Below are positions 57,202-64,000 of a stretch of DNA of 64,000 nt, in pieces. The translations under genes were made by a program, and so were the position numbers. Location of the stretch: positions 124,001-188,000 of the forward strand of contig NZ_JAUXZE010000056.1 of assembly GCF_030694085.1 (NCBI RefSeq). Direction: 5' to 3'. The first letter of the stretch is position 1. The number at the start of each line of letters is the position of its first letter. The notes beneath the pieces are model-generated. The model searched no databases and was not told the origin of the DNA. It saw only the letters and a list, made by a program, of their open reading frames with translations. Source of the DNA: Tabrizicola sp. (lineage in GTDB: Bacteria; Pseudomonadota; Alphaproteobacteria; Rhodobacterales; Rhodobacteraceae).

Positions 57202-57579
57202 TCAGGCCTTGTCCACGGCAAGCTTGCCGGGGCCGTGGGCGAAGATCATCAGGAAGGCACCGGCGATCCCGAGGTTCTTGAAGAACATGATCATCTGCAT
57301 CTGGTCAGCGGGCGCAAAGTGATACAGCAGCCCGGCCAGCACGCAGAAGCCTGCGCCAAGCAGAGCCATCCAGCGGGCCTGGAAGCCGATCAGCATCGAG
57401 ACGCCCAGAAGGATTTCGAAGATGATCGAGGGCCAGGCCAGAAAGCCGGGCAGGCCGCCCGAGGTCAGATAGCCGGCAAAGCCGGCGACATCGCCAAGCT
57501 TGCCCAGGCCAGCCGGAATGAAAACGGCGGCGAGGAAGATGCGCGTGACGAGCGGCGCGTAGGTCTTGAGCTGTTCCAT
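57202..57579 (-). CDS. DoxX-family membrane protein
   Basis: A 125-residue inner membrane protein with four helices of the DoxX type: VTRIFLAAVFIPAGLGKLGD, LAWPSIIFEILLGVSMLIGF, MALLGAGFCVLAGLLYHF and MIMFFKNLGIAGAFLMIFA. Members have been linked to redox or respiratory functions, but no specific role can be assigned. GAATA upstream of the ATG gives a weak ribosome site. Confidence 0.88.
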   Translation of the reverse strand: MEQLKTYAPLVTRIFLAAVFIPAGLGKLGDVAGFAGYLTSGGLPGFLAWPSIIFEILLGVSMLIGFQARWMALLGAGFCVLAGLLYHFAPADQMQMIMFFKNLGIAGAFLMIFAHGPGKLAVDKA

Positions 57580-57678
57580 GAGTATTCCTTGAACGCTTGT
57601 TCCGGTCTTGTGCCGGGTCCAGGCGTTCTTGCATGGGGGCGGAACTGTTCAAATTCCGTGCCGGGGCAGGGGCTTTGT

Positions 57679-57692
57679 GCGCTGACGCGCAA
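57679..57692. repeat. 14-bp intergenic repeat, copy 2
   Basis: GCGCTGACGCGCAA, identical to 19297-19310, ending one base before the stop codon of the small gene at 57693. Confidence 0.35.
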
Positions 57693-57986
57693 TTAACCCA
57701 CAAGGCGACGGCGTTGATCTGCAGTGAAGGCGGCGGGATCAGAGACATCAGCCCCCAGTTCGGCGGCCTTCTGGAAGAACCCCGGGGCGGGCAGGTGGTC
57801 TTGCGACAGCCGTTGGCGCAAGACTGCGGCGCGGAAGGGACGGCCCCGTGCGGCGTCTTCCTCCATCAGGATCTCAAGTGCCGCCGTGAGTTCGCCCATG
57901 CGCAGGCCCATGTCCCGCGCAAGGGCGCCGTAGGGCAGGGTTTCGCCCGCAGCCGCGAGGGCTGCGAGCCTGGCCTCAAGCCTCAT
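57693..57986 (-). CDS. Small protein overlapping the gyrA 3' end, unknown
   Basis: A 97-residue soluble protein whose ATG lies 11 bases inside the gyrA 3' end, so it would be translated by coupling. The N-terminal half ([40 protein letters not shown]) reads like a winged-helix or alkyltransferase-type DNA-binding domain, where LPYGALA resembles the VPYG turn of methyltransferase-like folds. This resemblance is weak. The C terminus has [17 protein letters not shown] longer reading from 58127 is in gyrA and not used. Confidence 0.65.
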   Translation of the reverse strand: MRLEARLAALAAAGETLPYGALARDMGLRMGELTAALEILMEEDAARGRPFRAAVLRQRLSQDHLPAPGFFQKAAELGADVSDPAAFTADQRRRLVG

Positions 57987-60690
57987 CGCCCTGGTCGGCG
58001 ACGCGGGCGACCGAGACGACCTCCTCATCGGCGGCCACGGAGAAGACCTTGACGCCTCCAGCACTGCGCGAGCGGAAGCTGACCTGGTCGACCGGCACGC
58101 GGATCGACTGGCCGGTCGAGGTGGCAAGCATGATCTGGTCGGAAGTTTCGACCGGGAACGAGGCTATGATACGGCCGCCACGGGGCCCGGGCGAGATCGC
58201 CTTGACGCCCATGCCGCCACGACCGCGGACCGGGTAATCGTGGGAGGAGGAGAGCTTGCCCGAGCCGCCCTTGGTGATGGTCAGGATCAGATCCTCGGCC
58301 GCCGACATCTCGGCGTAGCGGTCGGGGGACAACTGGCCGGCGGGAACGTGGTCTTCCTCGTCGTCGGTGTCCTCTTCGGTGATCCCGGCCATCAGGCGGC
58401 GCTGCTTGAGGTAGGCTTCGCGTTCCTCGGGCGTGGCCTCGAAGTGGCGGATGATGGACATGGAGACGACGTGGTCGCCCTCGGCCAGGCGGATGCCGCG
58501 GACGCCGGTGGAACCGCGGGATTTGAAGACGCGGATCTCGGTGGTCGAGAAGCGGATTGCGCGGCCAGCCTCGGTGACCAGCATGATGTCGTCCTGGTCG
58601 TCGGCGATGGCGGCGTTCACCAGGGTGATGCCTTCGGGCAGGTTCATCGCGATCTTGCCGTTCCGCTTGACGTTGGTGAAGTCTGAGAGGTCGTTCTGCC
58701 GGACGTCGCCGTCCGAGGTGGCAAAGACGATCTGCAGGTTGCCCCAGTCTTCCTCGGGCACGTCGACGGGCATCAGAGCGGCGATGGAGATGCCGGGATC
58801 GATCGGCAGGATGTTGACCAGTGCCTTGCCTTTGGCGGTGCGTCCCGCCAGCGGCAGGCGCCAGGTCTTCAGCTTGTAGACCATGCCGTCGGTGGTGAAG
58901 AACAAGAGCCAAGTATGCGTATTCGCGACGAAAAGTGTCGTCACGACATCGTCGTCCTTGGTCTGCATCGACGACAGGCCCTTGCCACCCCGGTTCTGGG
59001 CGCGGAACTCGGCCAGGGGGGTGCGCTTGATGTAGCCGCCCGAGGTGATGGTCACGACCATATCCTCGCGCTCGATCAGGTCCTCGTCTTCCATGTCACC
59101 GGACCAGTCGGTGATCTCGGTGCGGCGGGGCACGGCAAACAGGGCTTTGACCTCGCGGAGTTCGTCCGAGATGATCGCCATGATCCGGTCTCGGGAGCCA
59201 AGGATGTCGAGGTAGTCCTTGATCTTGGCGGCCAGCTGTTCCAGCTCGTCGGTGATCGTCTTCACGCCAAGCTGCGTAAGACGTTGCAGTTGCAGGTCCA
59301 GGATCGCGCGGGCCTGGACTTCGGAAAGGTTGTAGGTCCCGTCCTCGTTGATAGGGTGCGAAGGGTCGTCGATCAGGCGTATATACGGCACGATCTCGTG
59401 CGCCGGCCAGCGCCGGGTCATCAACTGCTCGCGCGCATCGGCAGGGGTTGCCGAGGCGCGGATCGTGGCGACGACTTCATCAACGTTCGACACGGCGACG
59501 GCAAGACCGCAAAGAACATGGCTGCGTTCGCGGGCCTTGCGGAGTTCATAGGCCGTGCGGCGCGCTACAACTTCTTCGCGGAAAGTAATGAAATAGCTAA
59601 GGAAATCTCGCAGCGTCAACTGCTCGGGGCGGCCGCCATTCAGGGCCAGCATGTTGCAGCCGAACGAGACCTGCATCGCCGAAAAGCGGAACAACTGGTT
59701 CAGCACCACGTCCGGCGTCGCATCGCGCTTGAGCTCGATCACCACGCGGACGCCGATCCGGTCGGATTCGTCGGCGATGTTCGAGATCCCCTCGACCCGC
59801 TTTTCGCGGACCAGTTCGGCGATCTTCTCGATCATCGTGGCCTTGTTGACCTGATAGGGGATCTCGTCGATGACGATGGCCCAGCGGTCCTTGCGCAATT
59901 CCTCGATGTGGGTCTTGGAGCGGATGATGACCGAACCACGCCCCTCCAGATAGGCCTTCCGCGCGCCAGAGCGTCCCAGGATCTGGCCGCCGGTCGGGAA
60001 GTCGGGTGCAGGGATGATTTCCATCAGCTGTTCCATGCTGATGTCCGGGTTCTCGATCAGCGCCAGTGTGCCGTCGATCACTTCGCCCAGATTGTGCGGC
60101 GGAATGTTCGTGGCCATGCCGACGGCGATGCCGCCCGCACCGTTGACCAGCATGTTCGGGAAGCGGGCGGGAAGGACGGTGGGTTCCTTGTCCTTGCCGT
60201 CGTAGTTGTCCTGGAAATCGACCGTTTCCTTGTCGATGTCGGCAAGAAGGAAAGCGGCGGGCTTGTCCATCCTGACTTCGGTGTAGCGCATGGCCGCCGC
60301 ATTATCGCCGTCCATCGAACCAAAGTTGCCCTGGCCGTCCAGAAGCGGCAGCGACATCGAGAAGGGCTGCGCCATCCGCACCAACGCGTCATAGATCGCA
60401 CTGTCGCCGTGAGGGTGGTATTTTCCCATCGTGTCGCCAACCGGGCGGGCTGACTTGCGGTAGGCCTTGTCATGGGTGTTGCCCGATTCCTGCATCGCAA
60501 AGAGGATGCGGCGGTGGACGGGTTTCAGCCCGTCGCGCAGGTCAGGGATCGCGCGGGAGACGATCACGCTCATCGCGTAGTCAAGGTAGGCGGTCTTCAT
60601 CTCGGCGGCGATGTCGACCTGAGGGCCGTGCCAAGTGGGACGCTCCGGGCTTTCTTCTTTTTTATCAGTGTCTTCCGGGGTATCGGCCAT
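57976..60690 (-). CDS. gyrA: DNA gyrase subunit A
   Basis: Cuts and rejoins DNA while introducing negative supercoils. 904 residues. Active-site Tyr136 in [11 protein letters not shown]; the quinolone region reads [20 protein letters not shown] with the susceptible-type Ser97 and Asp101; GyrA-box region [20 protein letters not shown] lies in an acidic insert, and C-terminal pinwheel blades follow. The acidic insert at about residues 765-785 is a lineage feature. Predicted promoter at 60735-60764. Confidence 0.97.
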   Translation of the reverse strand: MADTPEDTDKKEESPERPTWHGPQVDIAAEMKTAYLDYAMSVIVSRAIPDLRDGLKPVHRRILFAMQESGNTHDKAYRKSARPVGDTMGKYHPHGDSAIYDALVRMAQPFSMSLPLLDGQGNFGSMDGDNAAAMRYTEVRMDKPAAFLLADIDKETVDFQDNYDGKDKEPTVLPARFPNMLVNGAGGIAVGMATNIPPHNLGEVIDGTLALIENPDISMEQLMEIIPAPDFPTGGQILGRSGARKAYLEGRGSVIIRSKTHIEELRKDRWAIVIDEIPYQVNKATMIEKIAELVREKRVEGISNIADESDRIGVRVVIELKRDATPDVVLNQLFRFSAMQVSFGCNMLALNGGRPEQLTLRDFLSYFITFREEVVARRTAYELRKARERSHVLCGLAVAVSNVDEVVATIRASATPADAREQLMTRRWPAHEIVPYIRLIDDPSHPINEDGTYNLSEVQARAILDLQLQRLTQLGVKTITDELEQLAAKIKDYLDILGSRDRIMAIISDELREVKALFAVPRRTEITDWSGDMEDEDLIEREDMVVTITSGGYIKRTPLAEFRAQNRGGKGLSSMQTKDDDVVTTLFVANTHTWLLFFTTDGMVYKLKTWRLPLAGRTAKGKALVNILPIDPGISIAALMPVDVPEEDWGNLQIVFATSDGDVRQNDLSDFTNVKRNGKIAMNLPEGITLVNAAIADDQDDIMLVTEAGRAIRFSTTEIRVFKSRGSTGVRGIRLAEGDHVVSMSIIRHFEATPEEREAYLKQRRLMAGITEEDTDDEEDHVPAGQLSPDRYAEMSAAEDLILTITKGGSGKLSSSHDYPVRGRGGMGVKAISPGPRGGRIIASFPVETSDQIMLATSTGQSIRVPVDQVSFRSRSAGGVKVFSVAADEEVVSVARVADQGDEA

Positions 60691-60734
60691 GAGGGCGCGC
60701 GCCTTCCTTGCAAGATCAAGATTTAGCAGGTGGG

Positions 60735-60764
60735 AAGATACACCATCCTAGCTATGGGGTGCAA
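60735..60764 (-). promoter_or_regulatory. Predicted gyrA promoter
   Basis: On the minus strand TTGCAC (60764-60759), 18-base spacer, TATCTT (60740-60735). The start codon lies 45 bases downstream. Confidence 0.5.
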
Positions 60765-60881
60765 TGGCAGGGTGCACGCAAGTGGCAGCCATTGAGGGTG
60801 AGTGACAACATACTGTTTTCATTGATTTTTAAGGGAGGCCTGTCATGATTTCGTCATGGGCCACCAGAAAGGACGGTTGCA

Positions 60882-61151
60882 ATGGTCGGACGCGAGACGG
60901 AACTGATGCTGAAGGGCTACGGGCTTACCACGGCAGAACTGTATTACCGGATGCCGGATTATCGCAGTGTTCTGAATAGCTTCATCTGGCAGGAGTATGA
61001 TCTGGCGCCGGACTATCCGAAGATGTTCCAGTTCATCGAGTTCTGGCAGGAAAAGATCGAAGGGCCGCTTCATTCGGTGCGTTTCACCCATCGCAAATTG
61101 ATTGCGCCAGGAGAATGGCGGAATGTAGTGGGTGAGTTCAACTTGCACTGA
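60882..61151 (+). CDS. usg: Usg family protein
   Basis: An 89-residue soluble protein of the alphaproteobacterial Usg family, named from its position upstream of a sugar gene in other organisms; its function is unknown. Characteristic sequence: LMLKGYGLTTAELYYRMPDY, SFIWQEYDLAPDYPKMFQFI and FWQEKIEGPLHSVRFTHRKL. AAAGGA lies 10 bases before the ATG. The gene and its flanks are clearly richer in A and T than the surrounding DNA. Confidence 0.9.
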   Translation: MVGRETELMLKGYGLTTAELYYRMPDYRSVLNSFIWQEYDLAPDYPKMFQFIEFWQEKIEGPLHSVRFTHRKLIAPGEWRNVVGEFNLH

Positions 61152-61180
61152 CTGGAAACAGTCGTGACGCCAAAGGCAAT

Positions 61181-61215
61181 TTGTTTCCGGTTGTGGAGTT
61201 GGGGAGCGGAAACAA
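61181..61215. repeat. Inverted repeat downstream of usg
   Basis: TTGTTTCCG (61181-61189) and CGGAAACAA (61207-61215), 9-bp perfect arms, 17-base loop. A third GGAAACA is at 61154-61160. No T-run directly follows, so termination is uncertain. Confidence 0.5.
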
Positions 61216-61256
61216 TCGCAGGATACTGGCGCTGTTTGTCGCCAGCGTAGCTACAG

Positions 61257-61279
61257 CGTATATACATATTGTATATACG
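61257..61279. repeat. AT-rich 9-bp palindrome between usg and rocF
   Basis: CGTATATAC (61257-61265) and GTATATACG (61271-61279) around ATATT, in the gap between two convergent genes. The GTATATAC core occurs three more times between 56.1 and 59.4 kb. Confidence 0.6.
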
Positions 61280-61322
61280 TGATAATATTTTCCACGCGAT
61301 CAATGACTTGCAGCTGACCTTA

Positions 61323-62246
61323 TCACTTCGACCGTGTCGGACGGTCGAATACCTTTTTTCCCATCAGGGACCCGACGAGGTCGACCATCAGTCGGGCAGT
61401 CATCCCGCGATCATCGAGGAACGGGTTCAACTCGACCAGATCCAACGAGGTGACAAGGCCGCTTTCGTGCAGCAACTCCATCACCAGATGCGCCTCGCGG
61501 AAGGTGGCTCCACCCGGAACCGTGGTGCCGACGGCAGGGGCGATGGCGGGGTCGAGGAAGTCGACGTCCAGGCTGACATGCAGCATGCCGCCTTCGTGCC
61601 GGACAAGGTCCAGGAACTCGCGCAACGGGGCCACAAGGCCGCGTTCGTCGATGACCCGCATGTCATTGATGAAGATGTCCCGCTCCAGCATTGCGGCCTG
61701 TTCGGCCGGATCGACCGAGCGGATGCCGAACATGCAGATCCGGTGGGCGGGCACAGGGGCCGGGAAGGGAGGGAAGGCGTCAAACCCGTCGCGCCCGGCG
61801 ATATAGGCCAAAGGTGTGCCGTGCAGGTTGCCCGAAGTGGTGGTCAATGGGGTGTGGAAGTCGGAATGGGCGTCGAGCCAAAGGAGGAACAGCGGTCGGC
61901 CCTGCCGTGCGGCAAAGGCGGCGGCCCCGGCGGCGGACCCAAGCGCCAGCGAATGATCGCCGCCCATGATGATCGGGAAACCGCCCTGCGATAGCGCATC
62001 ATCGACGCGGTCCATCAGGATCTCGGCCCAGCCGACGGTTTCCGGTAGATCGTGCACGACAGGGTTGGCGCAGGTGACCGGCTTCAGCTCAGGCAGGACA
62101 AGGTCGCCCCAATCTTCGACCCCGTGGCCCTCGGCGCTGACCTCGCGGGCGATCCCGGCGACACGGTAGGCGGCGGGGCCCATCAGGCAGCCGGGGCGCT
62201 TCTGGCCCGAGTCGATGGGGGCGCCGATCAGGATGGTCTTGGGCAT
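61323..62246 (-). CDS. rocF: Arginase
   Basis: Hydrolyses arginine to ornithine and urea with a binuclear manganese centre. 307 residues. Metal motifs GGDHSLALG, WLDAHSDFHTP and SLDVDFLDPAIAPAVGT are complete, and ELNPFLDDRGMTARLMVDLV is the C-terminal signature. The ATG at 62246 (MPKTILIGAPIDSGQ) is the family start; the long frame from 62519 is not. No regulator or permease is adjacent. Confidence 0.93.
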   Translation of the reverse strand: MPKTILIGAPIDSGQKRPGCLMGPAAYRVAGIAREVSAEGHGVEDWGDLVLPELKPVTCANPVVHDLPETVGWAEILMDRVDDALSQGGFPIIMGGDHSLALGSAAGAAAFAARQGRPLFLLWLDAHSDFHTPLTTTSGNLHGTPLAYIAGRDGFDAFPPFPAPVPAHRICMFGIRSVDPAEQAAMLERDIFINDMRVIDERGLVAPLREFLDLVRHEGGMLHVSLDVDFLDPAIAPAVGTTVPGGATFREAHLVMELLHESGLVTSLDLVELNPFLDDRGMTARLMVDLVGSLMGKKVFDRPTRSK

Positions 62247-62432
62247 GGCGGTCTCCACTGGTCGGGCGCTTTGGTCCGGTGTAGCGGGGCCGGACTGCCG
62301 GTGGCAACGGACAATTCGGCGGGATCGGCGGGGATGCGCGGGCACAGTGCAGCCTTGGCGCGGCGGAAGGGCGCAGGGCTTTCCCCCGGAGGCCGCAGCG
62401 CCTATCATTGGAGACAACCACGGGAGAGGCTG

Positions 62433-64000
62433 ATGATCGTCGAACTTGGGCATTTCGCGCTGATCCTGGCGCTGATGGTGGCGCTGGTGCAGTCCACGCT
62501 GCCCTTGTGGGGCGCGCACCGGGGCGACGCGCGGCTGATGGCGCTGGCGGGTCCGGCGGCGCTCCTGCAGATGGGGCTGGTTGCGGGGTCATTCGCGGCG
62601 TTGACCTGGGCCTTCGTCGTCTCGGACTTTTCCTTGGCGGTGGTGGTGTCCAACTCGCACACGCTGAAGCCGATGCTGTACAAGGTTTCGGGGGTCTGGG
62701 GAAACCATGAGGGGTCCTTGCTGCTGTGGGTGCTGATCCTGGCGGTCTACGGGGCGGCGGTGGCGGGGTTCGGCGGCAACCTGCCGTCGCGGCTGAAGGC
62801 GCGGGTGCTGGCGGTGCAGGGAATGATCGGGGTGGCGTTCCTGTTGTTCCTGCTTCTGACCTCGAACCCGTTCTGGCGGCTCGCGATGCCGCCTTTGGAC
62901 GGGCAGGACCTGAACCCGCTGCTGCAGGACCCCGGATTGGCCTTTCATCCGCCGTTCCTTTATCTTGGTTATGTCGGCCTGAGCATGGCCTTCAGCTTTG
63001 CCGTGGCCGCGCTGATCGAGGGTCGCGTTGATGCCGCCTGGGGCCGCTGGGTGCGGCCCTGGACGCTGGCGGCCTGGGTCTTCCTGACCATCGGCATCGC
63101 GCTGGGGTCGTGGTGGGCCTATTACGAGCTTGGCTGGGGTGGCTTCTGGTTCTGGGACCCGGTCGAGAACGCAAGCTTCATGCCCTGGCTTCTGGCGGCA
63201 GCGCTGCTCCATTCTTCCATCGTCGTGGAAAAGCGAGAAAGCCTGAAGGCCTGGACAATCCTGCTGGCGATCATGGCCTTCGGGTTCAGCCTGATCGGGA
63301 CCTTTATCGTGCGGTCGGGGGTCATCACGTCGGTACATGCCTTCGCCAACGACCCCGAGCGGGGGGTGTTCATCCTGATGATCCTGGCCTTTTTCACCGG
63401 GGGCGCGCTGATCCTGTTTGCGTTGCGGGCGGGGTCGATGGAGGCGCGGGGGGTGTTCAGCCTGGTCAGCCGCGAAAGCGCGTTGGTGGCGAACAACATC
63501 TTGCTGACTGTCGCAGCGTTTGTCGTGTTCATCGGGACAATCTGGCCGCTTGTGGGATCAATGTTGCTAGGGCGCGACCTTTCAGTGGGTGAGCCCTTCT
63601 TCAACGCCGCCTTCTCGCCCTTCATGATTGGGCTGGCATTGATCCTGCCACCGGGGGCGATGCTGGCCTGGAAGCGGGGCGACATCGGGCGCAGCTTGCG
63701 CGGGCTTATTCCCGTGATGGTGCTGGCACTGGCGCTGGGGGCTCTGGCCTTTGCCATGCAGACCGGGCGCACGGCGTTGGGGCCGGTGGGCCTGATGCTG
63801 GGGGCCTGGGTCGGCTTCGGCGCGATGGCCGACATCTGGGCCCGGACCGGGCGCGAGGGTCTGGCCGCGCGCTTTGCCCGGCTGGGACGGCTCCCGCGGG
63901 CGGACTGGGGCAAGGCTACGGCGCATTTCGGGCTGGGGATCACGATCTTCGCCGTCTCGGCGATGATGTCCTGGAAGATCGAGGATATCCGCGTCGTGCA
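62433..64000 (+). CDS. ccmF: Cytochrome c heme lyase CcmF, 3' end outside the window
   Basis: Membrane component of the System I cytochrome c maturation complex that attaches heme to apocytochrome. 522 codons are visible and the frame is open at the right edge. The tryptophan-rich heme-handling motif WGGFWFWDPVENASFMPW is intact (about residues 237-254), preceded by conserved FHPPFLYLGYVGLSMAFSFA and followed by many membrane helices. GAGAGG lies just before the ATG at 62433. Other ccm genes probably follow outside the window. Confidence 0.95.
   Translation, partial: MIVELGHFALILALMVALVQSTLPLWGAHRGDARLMALAGPAALLQMGLVAGSFAALTWAFVVSDFSLAVVVSNSHTLKPMLYKVSGVWGNHEGSLLLWVLILAVYGAAVAGFGGNLPSRLKARVLAVQGMIGVAFLLFLLLTSNPFWRLAMPPLDGQDLNPLLQDPGLAFHPPFLYLGYVGLSMAFSFAVAALIEGRVDAAWGRWVRPWTLAAWVFLTIGIALGSWWAYYELGWGGFWFWDPVENASFMPWLLAAALLHSSIVVEKRESLKAWTILLAIMAFGFSLIGTFIVRSGVITSVHAFANDPERGVFILMILAFFTGGALILFALRAGSMEARGVFSLVSRESALVANNILLTVAAFVVFIGTIWPLVGSMLLGRDLSVGEPFFNAAFSPFMIGLALILPPGAMLAWKRGDIGRSLRGLIPVMVLALALGALAFAMQTGRTALGPVGLMLGAWVGFGAMADIWARTGREGLAARFARLGRLPRADWGKATAHFGLGITIFAVSAMMSWKIEDIRVV

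Noticed and set aside
58915..60453. Open frame of 512 codons opposite gyrA
   Set aside because: Antisense shadow of gyrA with no domain and no ribosome site.

Overview
The window reads as chromosomal backbone of an alphaproteobacterium of the Rhodobacterales (Rhodobacter/Paracoccus type). The evidence is uniformly GC-rich coding sequence, adjacent sciP and ctrA cell-cycle genes, the alphaproteobacterial form of the pyrH-frr-uppS-cdsA-dxr-rseP-bamA-fabZ-lpxA-lpxI-lpxB block, a DUF2849/cysI/cysH/DUF934 sulfate-assimilation operon, trmFO, and a GTTC-N7-GTTC SOS box of the kind described for Rhodobacter. I see no rRNA, tRNA, CRISPR array, insertion sequence, prophage or plasmid gene. Coding density is high and no gene-free stretch exceeds 300 bases; the longest (about 220 bases) lies between the araC-type gene and the peptide-binding protein gene.

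Layout. 1-4 kb: pyrE (cut by the window edge) and pyrC, a small LprI-like periplasmic protein, a conserved unknown and a family 2 glycosyltransferase. 4-13 kb: gcdH with a divergent LysR regulator, then MoxR ATPase, VWA/CoxE protein, a large Ala/Glu-rich OmpA-domain protein, XdhC and a molybdopterin-binding protein. 13-20 kb: infC (probable ATA start), an Ala-rich anchored protein, the cys operon with fpr at its end and a divergent Lrp/AsnC regulator. 19-26 kb: P450 and EamA transporter (overlapping), tpiA, an A-type Fe-S carrier, a SatD-like/DUF3307 pair behind two palindromic operators, a SufT-like protein, ssb and a lytic transglycosylase. 26-34 kb: a peptide ABC transporter with an AraC regulator. 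33-47 kb: miaA, then the long translation/isoprenoid/envelope block running from UMP kinase through BamA to lipid A synthesis. 47-54 kb: mnmA, sciP, ctrA, ligA, recG and a 40-residue membrane protein with an SOS box. 54-64 kb: an IscU-like protein, hisI, gluQ, trmFO, doxX, gyrA with an overlapping unknown, usg, arginase and the start of ccmF.

How the genes work together. The 34.6-46.6 kb block supplies CDP-diacylglycerol, undecaprenyl diphosphate and isoprenoid precursors, the outer-membrane protein insertion machine with its chaperone and RseP protease, and the first steps of lipid A. lpxD is not in the block and LpxI replaces LpxH. The cys operon reduces activated sulfate to sulfide, with Fpr as a plausible electron source. 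The MoxR/VWA/XdhC/molybdopterin-binding set resembles the maturation genes of molybdenum hydroxylases, but no hydroxylase subunit gene is present.

The most promising undescribed items are the SOS-box-linked 40-residue membrane protein, the SatD-like/DUF3307 operon with its paired palindromes, a perfect palindrome over the predicted bamA -35 box, a dispersed intergenic repeat with three copies here, and a structured 3' untranslated region behind fpr. All functional statements come from reading translated sequence and remembered family features; no database search was run.
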